NCBI RefSeq assembly: GCF_017163935.1
Contig: NZ_JABVZR010000002.1
Span: 2,294,001 to 2,358,000 of the forward strand
Direction: 5' to 3'
Length of the DNA stretch: 64,000 nt
Source: Novosphingobium terrae
GTDB lineage: Bacteria; Pseudomonadota; Alphaproteobacteria; Sphingomonadales; Sphingomonadaceae
Shown: piece after piece, positions 8,896 to 16,912 of the stretch
Layout of the letters: each line of letters opens with the position of its first letter
Numbering within the stretch: position 1 is the first letter of the stretch
The notes under the pieces: model-generated
What the model was told of the DNA's origin: nothing
Databases searched by the model: none
Seen by the model: the letters and a program-made list of their open reading frames with translations, nothing else
Translations under genes and position numbers: made by a program

Positions 8896-9846
8896 CTATT
8901 GGCTGACGATCAGCAGCCAGGGCGTGATCCGGGTTACTCGCCCCCCATAGGGGTTGACCAGGGCCTCAATGGCATCGGCGGGAGCCTTGGCATCATAGCT
9001 GCCCGAGACACGCCGTTGCCCCAAGGCCTTGTCGCTGAGTAGAATGTGGCCGCTATACCAGGGGCGGATCTCATCGATGACTTCAGCGATCGTCCTGTCC
9101 GTCGCAACCACGCGTCCGTTCCGCCAGGGGCCAGCGAGGCGCGGGTTGACTGTGCCGGTCTGGGCGCCCCCCACGGATGGCACTCGCAACCATTGTCCGG
9201 CAGTCATGCGATAGGGGACGCTGGCAGGCCGGTCGACCTGCACCTCGCCGTTGGCGACCGACACCACCGTTGTCGATCCCAGCAACCGCACATCGAAGGC
9301 GGTCCCGATATCCGTGGTGGTTACATCGCCTGCCTTGACCGTGAAGCGGCGAGAAGGATCATGCCTGATATCGAACCAGGCTTCGCCGGCCAGCAGATGC
9401 ACCGTGCGGGTGCCGGCTCGTTCTTCGAGCGCGATGGCGCTTTCCGGTCCCAATCTGACGGCATCACCGCGATCAAGGGCAACCACCTTCATCTCGCCGG
9501 CGCCTGTGATGGCATCGGCCTGCAAACGGAGTTGCAGGTGTGGCGCGATTGCCAACGCCAGACACGCCGCAAGCGCGAAGCCCGCAAACCCACCGATTCT
9601 GCCGCGACGTGTGAGCCATGCCGGGGCAGGCACAAGCGGCGGCCCCGGTTGTATCGGAGCACTGCCCAGCAGATCGTCTTCCAACCCGGCAAAGGTCAAC
9701 TCAACGCTGTCCCAGGCTTCGCGATGATCGGCGCTCTGGGCGAGCCAGCGGTCGAAAGCCGCGCGCAGGGCCTGATCATCTGGCTCCTCGCGCAGCATGA
9801 CGAACCATTCGGCGGCCTTGTGGTGGAGGCTCAGTTCAGCGTCCAT
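8896..9846 (-). CDS. FecR-family anti-sigma factor / signal transducer
   Basis: A 316-residue inner-membrane regulator. I chose the ATG at 9846 (MDAELSLHHKAAEW), because FecR proteins normally begin with this short helix; an in-frame start exists further upstream. The N-terminal cytoplasmic domain (~1-80; FDRWLAQSADHREAWDSVE) binds the ECF sigma factor. One membrane segment lies at ~100-120 (GFAGFALAACLALAIAP). The periplasmic FecR domain follows (GDAVRLGPESAIALEE, HLLAGEAWFDIRHDPSRRF, TDIGTAFDVRLLGSTTVVSV), with a C-terminal STN-like end that senses the receptor. It lies between the FecI gene and the receptor gene, the classical order. Its stop is TAG. Confidence 0.92.
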   Translation of the reverse strand: MDAELSLHHKAAEWFVMLREEPDDQALRAAFDRWLAQSADHREAWDSVELTFAGLEDDLLGSAPIQPGPPLVPAPAWLTRRGRIGGFAGFALAACLALAIAPHLQLRLQADAITGAGEMKVVALDRGDAVRLGPESAIALEERAGTRTVHLLAGEAWFDIRHDPSRRFTVKAGDVTTTDIGTAFDVRLLGSTTVVSVANGEVQVDRPASVPYRMTAGQWLRVPSVGGAQTGTVNPRLAGPWRNGRVVATDRTIAEVIDEIRPWYSGHILLSDKALGQRRVSGSYDAKAPADAIEALVNPYGGRVTRITPWLLIVSQ

Positions 9847-9950
9847 GGAGGCGGTCCCATACATTCCGCGCCGGCAGGGGCGACGGCGGTGTTCCATCTT
9901 TCAGGGACGTTCCCAAGGCTCCATTTTCCGTAAAAACCATCCTGGCGGCC

Positions 9951-10466
9951 CTATCGACCTTTGGGCCGACGCGCGGAGCAGTGCGCCAGCCCGTCGATCA
10001 CCAGCGCGTGAGCGGAGGATATGGAGATGCCGAGTTCCACTGCGATCTCCCGCAATTTCAGGCCCTGAAGCCGGTAAAGCTCGATGGCCTTGCGCTGCTG
10101 GGGCGGCAGCGTGGCCAGAACATCCAGCACCGAGGCCAACTCCTGCCTGGCGATCAGATGCGTCTCCGCAGAAGGTGCGGGATCGGCAACGGCCAGCGCC
10201 ACGGTTTCCAGATCCTGGCCAGACGACACGCGTTTTTCCCGTTCGATCCGGCGCAGGCTGTCGATGGCGAGGTTGTGAACCGTGCGGCGCAGATAGCTGG
10301 CGAAATCTCTCACCGGTTCGACACTGGTCCGGCGCCGCAACACCAGCCAGGCATCCTGCACGATATCCTCGGCCCGGGTCCGGTCTCCCAGAATACCGGC
10401 CGCATAATCGACGAGCGAGGCGCGATGGCTGGCATAGTGCCGGATTTCATGCGCCTCGAACTTCAC
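9951..10466 (-). CDS. FecI-family ECF sigma factor (left set)
   Basis: A 171-residue sigma factor. The GTG at 10466 is preferred because GAGGA lies just upstream and because it gives the usual FecI length; a longer frame to 10541 would add a non-conserved tail. Region 2 (~10-75) has LVDYAAGILGDRTRAEDIVQDAWL and SYLRRTVHNLAIDSLRR; region 4 (~110-165) has LPPQQRKAIELYRLQGLKLREIAVELGIS, a helix-turn-helix for -35 recognition. It directs RNA polymerase to the receptor promoter when FecR relays an outer-membrane signal. FecR lies 104 bases downstream. It is paralogous to the sigma factor at 10881-11399. Confidence 0.92.
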   Translation of the reverse strand: MKFEAHEIRHYASHRASLVDYAAGILGDRTRAEDIVQDAWLVLRRRTSVEPVRDFASYLRRTVHNLAIDSLRRIEREKRVSSGQDLETVALAVADPAPSAETHLIARQELASVLDVLATLPPQQRKAIELYRLQGLKLREIAVELGISISSAHALVIDGLAHCSARRPKGR

Positions 10467-10523
10467 ACCATTCCTCGATCGACCGGACGTGTTGATCCCG
10501 CGTAACCCTGGAAGGCGCGAGGC

Positions 10524-10542
10524 ATTGCGATTCGCTCGCAAT
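10524..10542. promoter_or_regulatory. Fur-box-like palindrome upstream of the left FecI gene
   Basis: A perfect 7-5-7 palindrome, attgcga-ttcgc-tcgcaat, 58 bases upstream of the GTG at 10466. The 19-base size and layout fit a Fur operator. Iron repression of the FecI gene is the inferred effect. Identity with the local Fur consensus was not tested. Confidence 0.5.
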
Positions 10543-10798
10543 AAACAGGATGAGCGGGGGTTGCAACTGAGGTTTCAATCGCCAGAATCCAGCGTTCCGC
10601 CGATCCCATTCGAGCGACCTTGAGGCGTTCGTCCAGGAATGTCTGGCTGGGCGACAGGCCACTATGGCCCTGCTCAGGAAGGGCACGTTAAGTTGTGAAG
10701 TGCATCGAATTGCGGTGTGCCAACAGCAAATATTTGTTCATCTTGCGGACGCCAATCCGATCGAACACGAATTGCCGCAAACTCTGACCATAACTCAT

Positions 10799-10817
10799 TT
10801 TAAGAATCGCTCGCAAA
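10799..10817. promoter_or_regulatory. second, degenerate Fur-box-like site upstream of the right FecI gene
   Basis: The site tttaaga-atcgc-tcgcaaa shares its right half with the palindrome at 10524-10542 and has a weaker left half. It lies 63 bases upstream of the right FecI start, mirroring the left side. Confidence 0.4.
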
Positions 10818-10880
10818 AACACCTTGCTTCCGTTATGGGCCGGCACCTTCCGTAACAACGGCCCGGAAACAAAGGCCTCC

Positions 10881-11399
10881 ATGACGTCTGAGCGGCTTGA
10901 TCTCTACCTCTCGCATCGCAAGGCCTTGATCGATCAGGCGAGTCGAATCATCGGCGATGGCGCGCGTGCCGAGGATGTCGTGCAGGATGCCTGGCTGCGC
11001 TTCTCATCCTTGTCGGATACCGACAGCGACGGACAGCGCATTCTCCAGCCTTTGGCCTATCTGCGCCGTATCGTGCGCAATCTGGCCATCGATCTGTCGC
11101 GTCGGCAGGCGCATGAAAACTGGGATCCCAACGGCGATGCCGATCTTGCCGAAATGGCCGCCCCCGAGCCGACGCCCGAACAGACGGCTTTGGCGCGCAA
11201 CGAACTCGATCATGTCACGGCGGCGCTGGAAGGCTTGCCGCTGCGCACCCGTCAGGCCTTCGATCTCTACCGCTTTCAGGGCAAGACACTGAGCGAGGTG
11301 GCGGTGATCCTTGGCATTTCGCAGACGCGCGCGCATCAGCTTGTGCAGGATGCCATCGCCCGCTGCACGGCTCGTCTGATGCAAGGGGGCAGGCCATGA
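10881..11399 (+). CDS. FecI-family ECF sigma factor (right set)
   Basis: A 172-residue ECF sigma factor. The start at 10881 (MTSERLDLYLSHRKALIDQ) aligns with the left copy; an upstream in-frame start would add 19 unlikely residues. Region 2 shows IIGDGARAEDVVQDAWLRF and LAYLRRIVRNLAIDLSRR; region 4 shows LPLRTRQAFDLYRFQGKTLSEVAVILGIS. The same residues are present in the left-hand paralogue, so both belong to the same FecI clade. FecR follows 79 bases downstream, then a receptor gene that is interrupted. If that receptor is dead, this sigma factor may have lost its inducing signal. Confidence 0.92.
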   Translation: MTSERLDLYLSHRKALIDQASRIIGDGARAEDVVQDAWLRFSSLSDTDSDGQRILQPLAYLRRIVRNLAIDLSRRQAHENWDPNGDADLAEMAAPEPTPEQTALARNELDHVTAALEGLPLRTRQAFDLYRFQGKTLSEVAVILGISQTRAHQLVQDAIARCTARLMQGGRP

Positions 11400-11478
11400 T
11401 GCGGTGGGCCGGACTGAAAAGAGGGGCCGCGCCCACGTCTACCCTTTGTGGCGTCACCGCCCGGAAGGATGGCCGCTG

Positions 11479-12465
11479 ATGATCGAGGATATGGGCCAGG
11501 ACGACGAGACCTTGCTGCGCGAGGCGGCGGATCTGATGATCCGCGCGCAGGGGCCTGCGGCAGACCCTGCCGTGCAGGACGAACTGCAAGGCTGGAGGGC
11601 CAGGAGCGAACGCCATGAGGAGATCTGGCGCGCCACCTGCCGCATGTGGGGTCTGGCAGCCAGCGTGGGGCCGGGCATGCCGCTGGCCTCTCCTGTTTCG
11701 CGCCCGGAGCCCCGCCGGGTTTTCACGTGGCGGCACCTTCGTTCTCGAAAGTGGGCAGGCTGGGGGCTGGGCATCGCGGCCGCGCTGACCGCGCTGCTCG
11801 TCTCGCCCCTGCCGCTGATGCTGCAGGCCGATTATCGCACCGATATGGGCGCGAGACAAAGCATCGTGCTGGCCGACGGCTCGCAGGTCACGCTGGACCG
11901 AGACAGCGCCATCGCTGTCGATTATGCGCCTGCCGAACGCCATGTCACCCTGCTGAAAGGGCGCGCATGGTTCGATGTTGCCCATAATGCCGCGCGCCCC
12001 TTCAAGGTGGCCGCCGCCGATGTGACCGTGCGCGTGACGGGCACGGCTTTCGATGTCGATCGCGGCGATCACGGGGTGGATGTCGCCCTGGCGCGTGGTT
12101 CGGTGACAGCCAGTTGGACGGTATCGGGCAGCACGCAAGTGCGCCATCTGATCCCAGGGCAGCGCCTGATGGTCGATGGTACCAGCCATCAGGGCAGGCT
12201 CCAGCCGATCCCCGTCAGTTCCGTTGCCGCATGGCGCCGCGATCGCTTGCTGGCCGATGGCATCACCCTGCAGCGGGCTGTTGATGAACTGTCGCGCAGC
12301 TTTGGGGGGCGCATTCTGGTGATCGGCGCAAACCTGCAACAGCAGCGCGTGACCGGTGCCTATGACACCAGTGACCCCGCTCAGGCGCTGAGCCTGCTGG
12401 TGCAGCCCTTTGGCGGGCATGTGCGGCACATCACGCCATGGTTGCTGATTGTGTCCGCAAGCTGA
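11479..12465 (+). CDS. FecR-family anti-sigma factor / signal transducer (right set)
   Basis: A 328-residue protein. The ATG at 11479 follows GGAAGGA and begins close to the conserved N-terminal helix; an upstream GTG in frame (11404) looks unused. The sigma-binding N-terminal domain (LREAADLMIRAQ, QGWRARSERHEEIWR), a membrane segment at ~98-116 (WGLGIAAALTALLVSPLP), the periplasmic FecR domain (SQVTLDRDSAIAVDY, HVTLLKGRAWFDVAHNAARPF, VRVTGTAFDVDRG) and the C-terminal LLIVSAS end correspond point by point to the left-hand copy. It is expected to hold the adjacent FecI inactive until its receptor signals. Confidence 0.92.
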   Translation: MIEDMGQDDETLLREAADLMIRAQGPAADPAVQDELQGWRARSERHEEIWRATCRMWGLAASVGPGMPLASPVSRPEPRRVFTWRHLRSRKWAGWGLGIAAALTALLVSPLPLMLQADYRTDMGARQSIVLADGSQVTLDRDSAIAVDYAPAERHVTLLKGRAWFDVAHNAARPFKVAAADVTVRVTGTAFDVDRGDHGVDVALARGSVTASWTVSGSTQVRHLIPGQRLMVDGTSHQGRLQPIPVSSVAAWRRDRLLADGITLQRAVDELSRSFGGRILVIGANLQQQRVTGAYDTSDPAQALSLLVQPFGGHVRHITPWLLIVSAS

Positions 12466-12574
12466 AAAAATTTCTGACCCTGCCCTGAAGATCGACCGAG
12501 GCACTTCGTCAGCCCTGTGATCAAATCTGCAAATGCGACGCTCTTGCAGATAATATGATGAAGGGAACAAGGCT

Positions 12575-15061
12575 GTGACAGAGTTTCGGAGCTCCGCCGG
12601 ATCGGCCATGAAGCGGGCGAGCATTCTGGCGCTGCTGCTGGGCGGAGCGGCGCTGATCGCGGGCGGCGGCGTGGCGCAGGCGCAAGGCAGTGGGCGCGTG
12701 GCCTCCAGCGCCCAGACGCGCCAGCTCGATATTCCCGCGCAGCCCCTTTCGACGGCGCTCACCATTTTCGGCGATCAGACCGGCATTCAGGTAACGGGCG
12801 ATACGTCCATTCTCGATGGGCGCCAGTCGCAGGCGATCCGGGGCGCCTTCTCGCCCGCTGAGGGCCTGAGCCGGATGCTGGCGGGCACAGGCATTACCTA
12901 TCGCTGGGTCGATGGCCGCAGCGTTGCCCTGCAGCGCGCCCCGCAAGTGTCGAGCGGAGACATTCAGCTTGGCCCGGTGCGGGTGGAAGGAGAGGAGGGC
13001 GCTGCCTCATCCTCTTCGTATCCGGGCGGCAATCTGCGCGGCGCCAGCCGCGATGAGATGGCGCGACGGCTGAACCCGCAGACCACGCTGGGATCGAAAG
13101 TGGCCGTTAGCCAGCGCGAACTGCCGCAATCGGTCACGGTCATCACGCAGGACCAGATCCAGCAGCAGAACATGATCACCCTCAACGATGTCATGCTCAA
13201 CACGCCGGGCGTGACGGTGTTTCCCTTCGATTCTGACCGCACCAATTTCTATTCGCGCGGCTTCCAGATCACCACCTGGCTGCTCGACGGGGTGCCCACC
13301 AACCAGAATCTGGCGACCATCGCCCCCAACCTCGCCATGTTCGACCGGGTGGAGGTGCTGCGCGGCCCCGACGGGCTGATGAATGGCTTCGGCAGCCCCG
13401 GCGGCACGATCAATCTGGTGCGCAAGCAGGCGCCCGACCGCTTCACCATCAATGCGACAGCCTCGGCGGGCACCTACAACAACGTTCTGGGGGAGGTCGA
13501 TGTCGGCGGCCCGCTCAACCGGGCGGGGACGATCAGGGGCTTGCTGGTCGCCAATGCGCAGACCCGCGATCTGGCGCAGGACGGCGCATGGCGTCACGAC
13601 AAGCTGTTTTATGGCACGCTGGAGGCCGACATCACGCCGACAACGCTGCTGCGCCTTGGCGCCAGCTACAACCAGACTGACCAGAAAGCGATGTGGACCG
13701 GCGTTCCGGTCTACACCAATTACACCATCGTGCCGATTGCCCGCTCGACCTATCTGGGCGCGCCCTGGAATCATGACCGGTACAAGACCATCACCGGCTT
13801 TGCCGAGGTGAAACAGGATCTGGACGGGGGCTGGTCGTCCAAACTGTCTTTCAACTATCTGCAGAATTATTCGCATGTGAAGATCGGCCAGATTTTCACC
13901 ACCGTCGATCCCGCGACGGATCAAACTACACTCGACGCTTCCAACGGCTTTGAGAAGGATCAGCAGGAGTCGGTGGATGTCTTCGTCACCGGGCCGGTTC
14001 ATCTGTTCGGGCGCACCCATCATCTGACGGTCGGTGCCAGCTACAGCCGCGAGGATCTGAACGTCATCAACCGCTATTGCAGCGATGACAATCCCTTTTG
14101 CACGGTGCAGGCCAGCATCTTCGATGTGGTCAATCTGGCCGAGCCCGCCTTTAATGGCCCGGTGTGGAATCAGGATCAGGCGATCAACTAGTATGGGCTT
14201 TACGCCAATGCCCGCATCAGCCTGGCCGACAGCCTGACGCTGATCGGCGGTGGCCGTGTGACCTGGTACGACACCCATACCGCCTTCAAGCCGGGCCAGA
14301 ACCCATACGACATTGCGGATTCCGGCGCGAAATCCTCGGGCAAGTTCATTCCCTATGCGGGGCTGATCTATGATTTCGTCCGCAACTATTCGGCCTATGC
14401 CAGCTATGCCACGATCTATTACCCGCAATCGGCCACCGACCATCTGGCTCATGTCCTCGCCCCGCTGGAGGGCGAGCAGTATGAGGCGGGGATCAAGGCC
14501 GAATATCTCGATGGCCGCCTCAATGCTTCGCTCGCGGTGTTCCAGCTGACCGAGGCCAACCGCGCCATCGACGATCCGCGCTATCCCGGCATGGGCTATT
14601 CCGTAGCGACGGGCAAGGCGCGAGCCCGGGGCGTGGAGATGACTGCCACCGGCAGCATCACCGCCAACTGGTCGCTGTCGGGCGGCTACACCTACACGCA
14701 TACGCGCTATCTCGATGCCAGCACCAATGCCGATGGCGTGGGCTTCAACACGATTGCGCCAAGCCATCTCTTCAAGCTCTGGACGCAATACCGCCTGCCG
14801 GGACGCCTGAACCGGATCACCTTTGGCGCCGGCGCCAATGCCACCAGCGCGACCGCCGCCACAGATGGCGTCGGCACGGTGCGGCAGGGCGGCTATGCCA
14901 CCTTCGACCTGAGGGCCTCCTATGCGCTGAACGAGCATCTTTCAGCATCGGTCAACGCGTCGAATATCACGGACAAAACCTATTATCGCATCGATAGCGT
15001 GGGCAGCGTGTTCTACAGCGATCCGCGGCAGCTTATCTTTACATTGCGTGCCAAATACTGA
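12575..15061 (+). pseudogene. TonB-dependent siderophore receptor (STN type) interrupted by one in-frame amber codon
   Basis: The gene would encode ~828 residues, the length of its left-hand paralogue, but codon 14189-14191 is TAG. The frame continues without any shift: NQDQAIN-stop-YGLYANARISLADSLTL. The paralogue at 6307 reads AVNQYGLYGNARISLADPLTL, so the stop sits exactly where a Gln is expected (CAG to TAG). Before the stop are the signal peptide, STN domain (LDIPAQPLSTALTIFGDQTG), plug (SVTVITQDQIQQQNMITLND, FYSRGFQITTWLLDG) and half the barrel; after it come the remaining strands, ending FTLRAKY. Translation up to the stop would leave a barrel that cannot close. It could be a recent inactivating mutation, a sequencing error or amber readthrough. 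The start may be the GTG at 12575 (AAGG upstream) or the ATG at 12608. Confidence 0.85.
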
Positions 15062-15084
15062 GACACGGCACCTATGGGTGACGG

Positions 15085-15143
15085 CAGTGTCGATTGCGTT
15101 CTGACCGCCCCGGTTGGGGCCAATCGGGAGTTGATCGACACTG
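15085..15143. repeat. long-spaced inverted repeat after the receptor gene
   Basis: Arms cagtgtcgat (15085-15094) and atcgacactg (15134-15143) are perfectly complementary and span 59 bases just downstream of the receptor stop. There is no T run. It may be an RNA structure or a weak terminator. A second small hairpin, atggcc-ataga-ggccat, lies at 15160-15176. Confidence 0.35.
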
Positions 15144-15191
15144 TCGGTGCAGGGGCATCATGGCCATAGAGGCCATCAGCAGGAGACGGCA

Positions 15192-15338
15192 ATGACACAC
15201 GCCATTGAACCCATAGCGCATGTGCGAGGCGGTAGGGCCGATTCGATTGATGGCTATTGGGGCGGTGGCCGGACCCCGATCGAATTGGACACAGCGCAGA
15301 ACTCCGTCACCACCAACTCTTCTTTCCATCGCGGCTGA
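15192..15338 (+). pseudogene. fragment resembling the N-terminus of a TrmO/TsaA-like tRNA methyltransferase
   Basis: A 48-residue open frame with a good ribosome site (AGGAG, 7 bases before the ATG). The start, EPIAHVRGGRADSIDGYWGG followed by IELD, resembles the beginning of TrmO-like (YaeB/TsaA) proteins, which methylate t6A37 in tRNA using SAM and begin with an 'xPIGxVRS' strand. After about residue 36 the similarity ends, and the frame stops; the expected remaining ~100 residues (including the DxxFSH-type motif) are not visible in the next 170 bases in any frame. I read it as a decayed remnant. The resemblance is short, so this is tentative. Confidence 0.35.
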
Positions 15339-15510
15339 AACCTGAAAGCCCGTTCGCTCATCATCTGTCCGTGCGCTTGGTCCACAAACCTCTATCGCAC
15401 GAACGCGGGCCCGTACATCCCTGCTTGCGAGACACAATTTTCCTGCACTAAGGTTGGGCGCACCGGCCATTTCCGTTCAGCGGTTCGCCATGTGTTCGAA
15501 AGGGAATATT

Positions 15511-16137
15511 GTGGCGATACACCCCGATTTTACCAGTCTCTTCGGCAAGCGTTATGAAGACGAAACGGTCGCGGCTTTCCTGGCCGGGCATCCGCCGCAC
15601 ACATTGGACAAGCCCAGCGACGGGGACCAATATCTCCTCTGTAAAGCTGGCGGGTTCGATCTGCTGTTCGAGGATCCTGACACCCGTGGACCGGGACGGA
15701 AGCAGGACCGCAGGCTGGTCTCGATCTTCCTCTTCAATGAAGGGGTGCAGGGGCACCGGCGCTATACCGGCGTGCTGCCCTATGACTTTTCCTTCGACGA
15801 TGTCCGCGCGACGCTACGGAGCAAGCGCAAGCCGGACTTCGTCTGGGTGCTTGGCGAAGGGCGCGCGACGCTCGACCATCCCAATCCCGATAGTGACACC
15901 TGGGCGTTGGATGGCCTGAAGTTCAGCGCGCATTATGCTGAGGGTGACGACGCTCCCCGCTATTTCACCATCAACCCGCCCGTGGACGGCCCCGAATGGG
16001 TCGCGCCGGACAGCTGGCAGAAATTGGCGCTGATACCCGGGCGCCTGGCTGAGGCAATCAAACTCTACCGTGCCGAAAACGCCGTAGGGATAGCCGAGGC
16101 CAAGGCAGCCATAGACCGCTATGCGGCGGAGCATTGA
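15511..16137 (+). CDS. hypothetical protein with ribosomal L7/L12 C-terminal-like end
   Basis: A 208-residue soluble protein. The GTG at 15511 has AAAGGGA upstream; an ATG at 15490 is an alternative. Residues 1-150 (YEDETVAAFLAGHPPHTLDKPS, CKAGGFDLLFEDPDTRGPG, SIFLFNEGVQGHRRYTGVLP) form an alpha/beta domain I do not recognise; the look is that of small immunity-like or SMI1-type proteins, but I cannot show it. The last ~35 residues (AEAIKLYRAENAVGIAEAKAAID) closely resemble the C-terminal domain of ribosomal protein L7/L12 (AIKLYREATGLGLKEAKDAV), a fold also used as an accessory domain in unrelated bacterial proteins. No operon partner is evident. Confidence 0.6.
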   Translation: MAIHPDFTSLFGKRYEDETVAAFLAGHPPHTLDKPSDGDQYLLCKAGGFDLLFEDPDTRGPGRKQDRRLVSIFLFNEGVQGHRRYTGVLPYDFSFDDVRATLRSKRKPDFVWVLGEGRATLDHPNPDSDTWALDGLKFSAHYAEGDDAPRYFTINPPVDGPEWVAPDSWQKLALIPGRLAEAIKLYRAENAVGIAEAKAAIDRYAAEH

Positions 16138-16912
16138 GCGGGCCGCGCATAGGGCAAAACATCGCCAAATGCCTGCACCATCGCATGAACGCTAGAGGAC
16201 ATCGCGCTGTATCTTCCCGAGATAACGCGTACTGACTAAAGGCGCCGTTTGGACCAGCAGGTGTAAAGACCGGAACGTCCCTACGCCGATCGATCAGAAG
16301 CTCCTCAGGACAGGTGCACGACCGGCAGCTTTTGATGAGGTCAATCGGACCTGCGAACGGCGGCTATGTCAACGGCTTTCGCCTTGCGCGGTCGGTAGCA
16401 GGTTGCCGAATCCTATCGCATGGCTGGGGCAGAGAAACGGCGAGATCGTCAATTCTGGCCGCCGAAGCTGATGCATCGAAACAGAAATGGGTTTGATCGT
16501 CTGGGTGATCTTCGTTTTCAGTCCGACTCATCATGTCTATGGTTCGGGGCGTAACAGCTCGCTGTGGGTGAAGTGGGGCGCAATATGCTGATCTATCATG
16601 CCTGCGATTATGAGTTGATCAAGGGTGATCCGCCCGCCAGGCGCAACCGCCACCTGTGCATCTAGAAGATAAATAAAATACAGATAAAACATAAAATTAT
16701 GTGCTGACACGGTTGATGGGCCGCTGAACTGAAAGCATCGATTGTCATGGTAAGGTGCGGGGTTTCCTCTGCCTCATGGCAAAATCATCATAGTGATAAG
16801 GCCCATTTAGCCCAAGATGAATAAGTCTTGACGGGCAACGATACCGGTGTCAAACCGTGATCAATAGTAAGACTAAAAACCCTTAGAGGGTGTGAATTAT
16901 GGGGGTGTCTCA
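16138..16912. other. 775-base region without a supported gene; leader of the downstream receptor
   Basis: No open frame here has family features (a 60-codon frame at 16314 lacks a ribosome site). The right third, from ~16660, is noticeably AT-rich and probably carries the receptor promoter, with the operator candidate listed separately. Confidence 0.5.
16838..16853. promoter_or_regulatory. LacI-type operator candidate before the receptor gene
   Basis: The core gataccggtgtc (16840-16851) is a near-perfect palindrome centred on CCGG. It resembles the LacI-family operators found upstream of sugar-uptake TonB receptors in Caulobacter and sphingomonads. It lies 61 bases before the ATG at 16913 and close to TTGACG (16828-16833), where a bound repressor could block RNA polymerase. 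No LacI gene is in the window. Confidence 0.4.

Larger units (their letters stand above)
10467..10880. promoter_or_regulatory. divergent control region between the two FecI genes
   Basis: A 414-base region without a supported gene, from which two sigma-factor genes are transcribed outward. It holds two Fur-box-like palindromes, one near each start (listed separately), as expected for iron-repressed FecI genes. The centre is less GC-rich than the flanks. Short open frames here have no family features. Confidence 0.6.

Noticed and set aside
14189..14191. Genome-wide amber recoding
   Set aside because: TAG also ends the left receptor gene and its FecR gene at natural C-termini, so general reassignment is unlikely; local suppression remains open.
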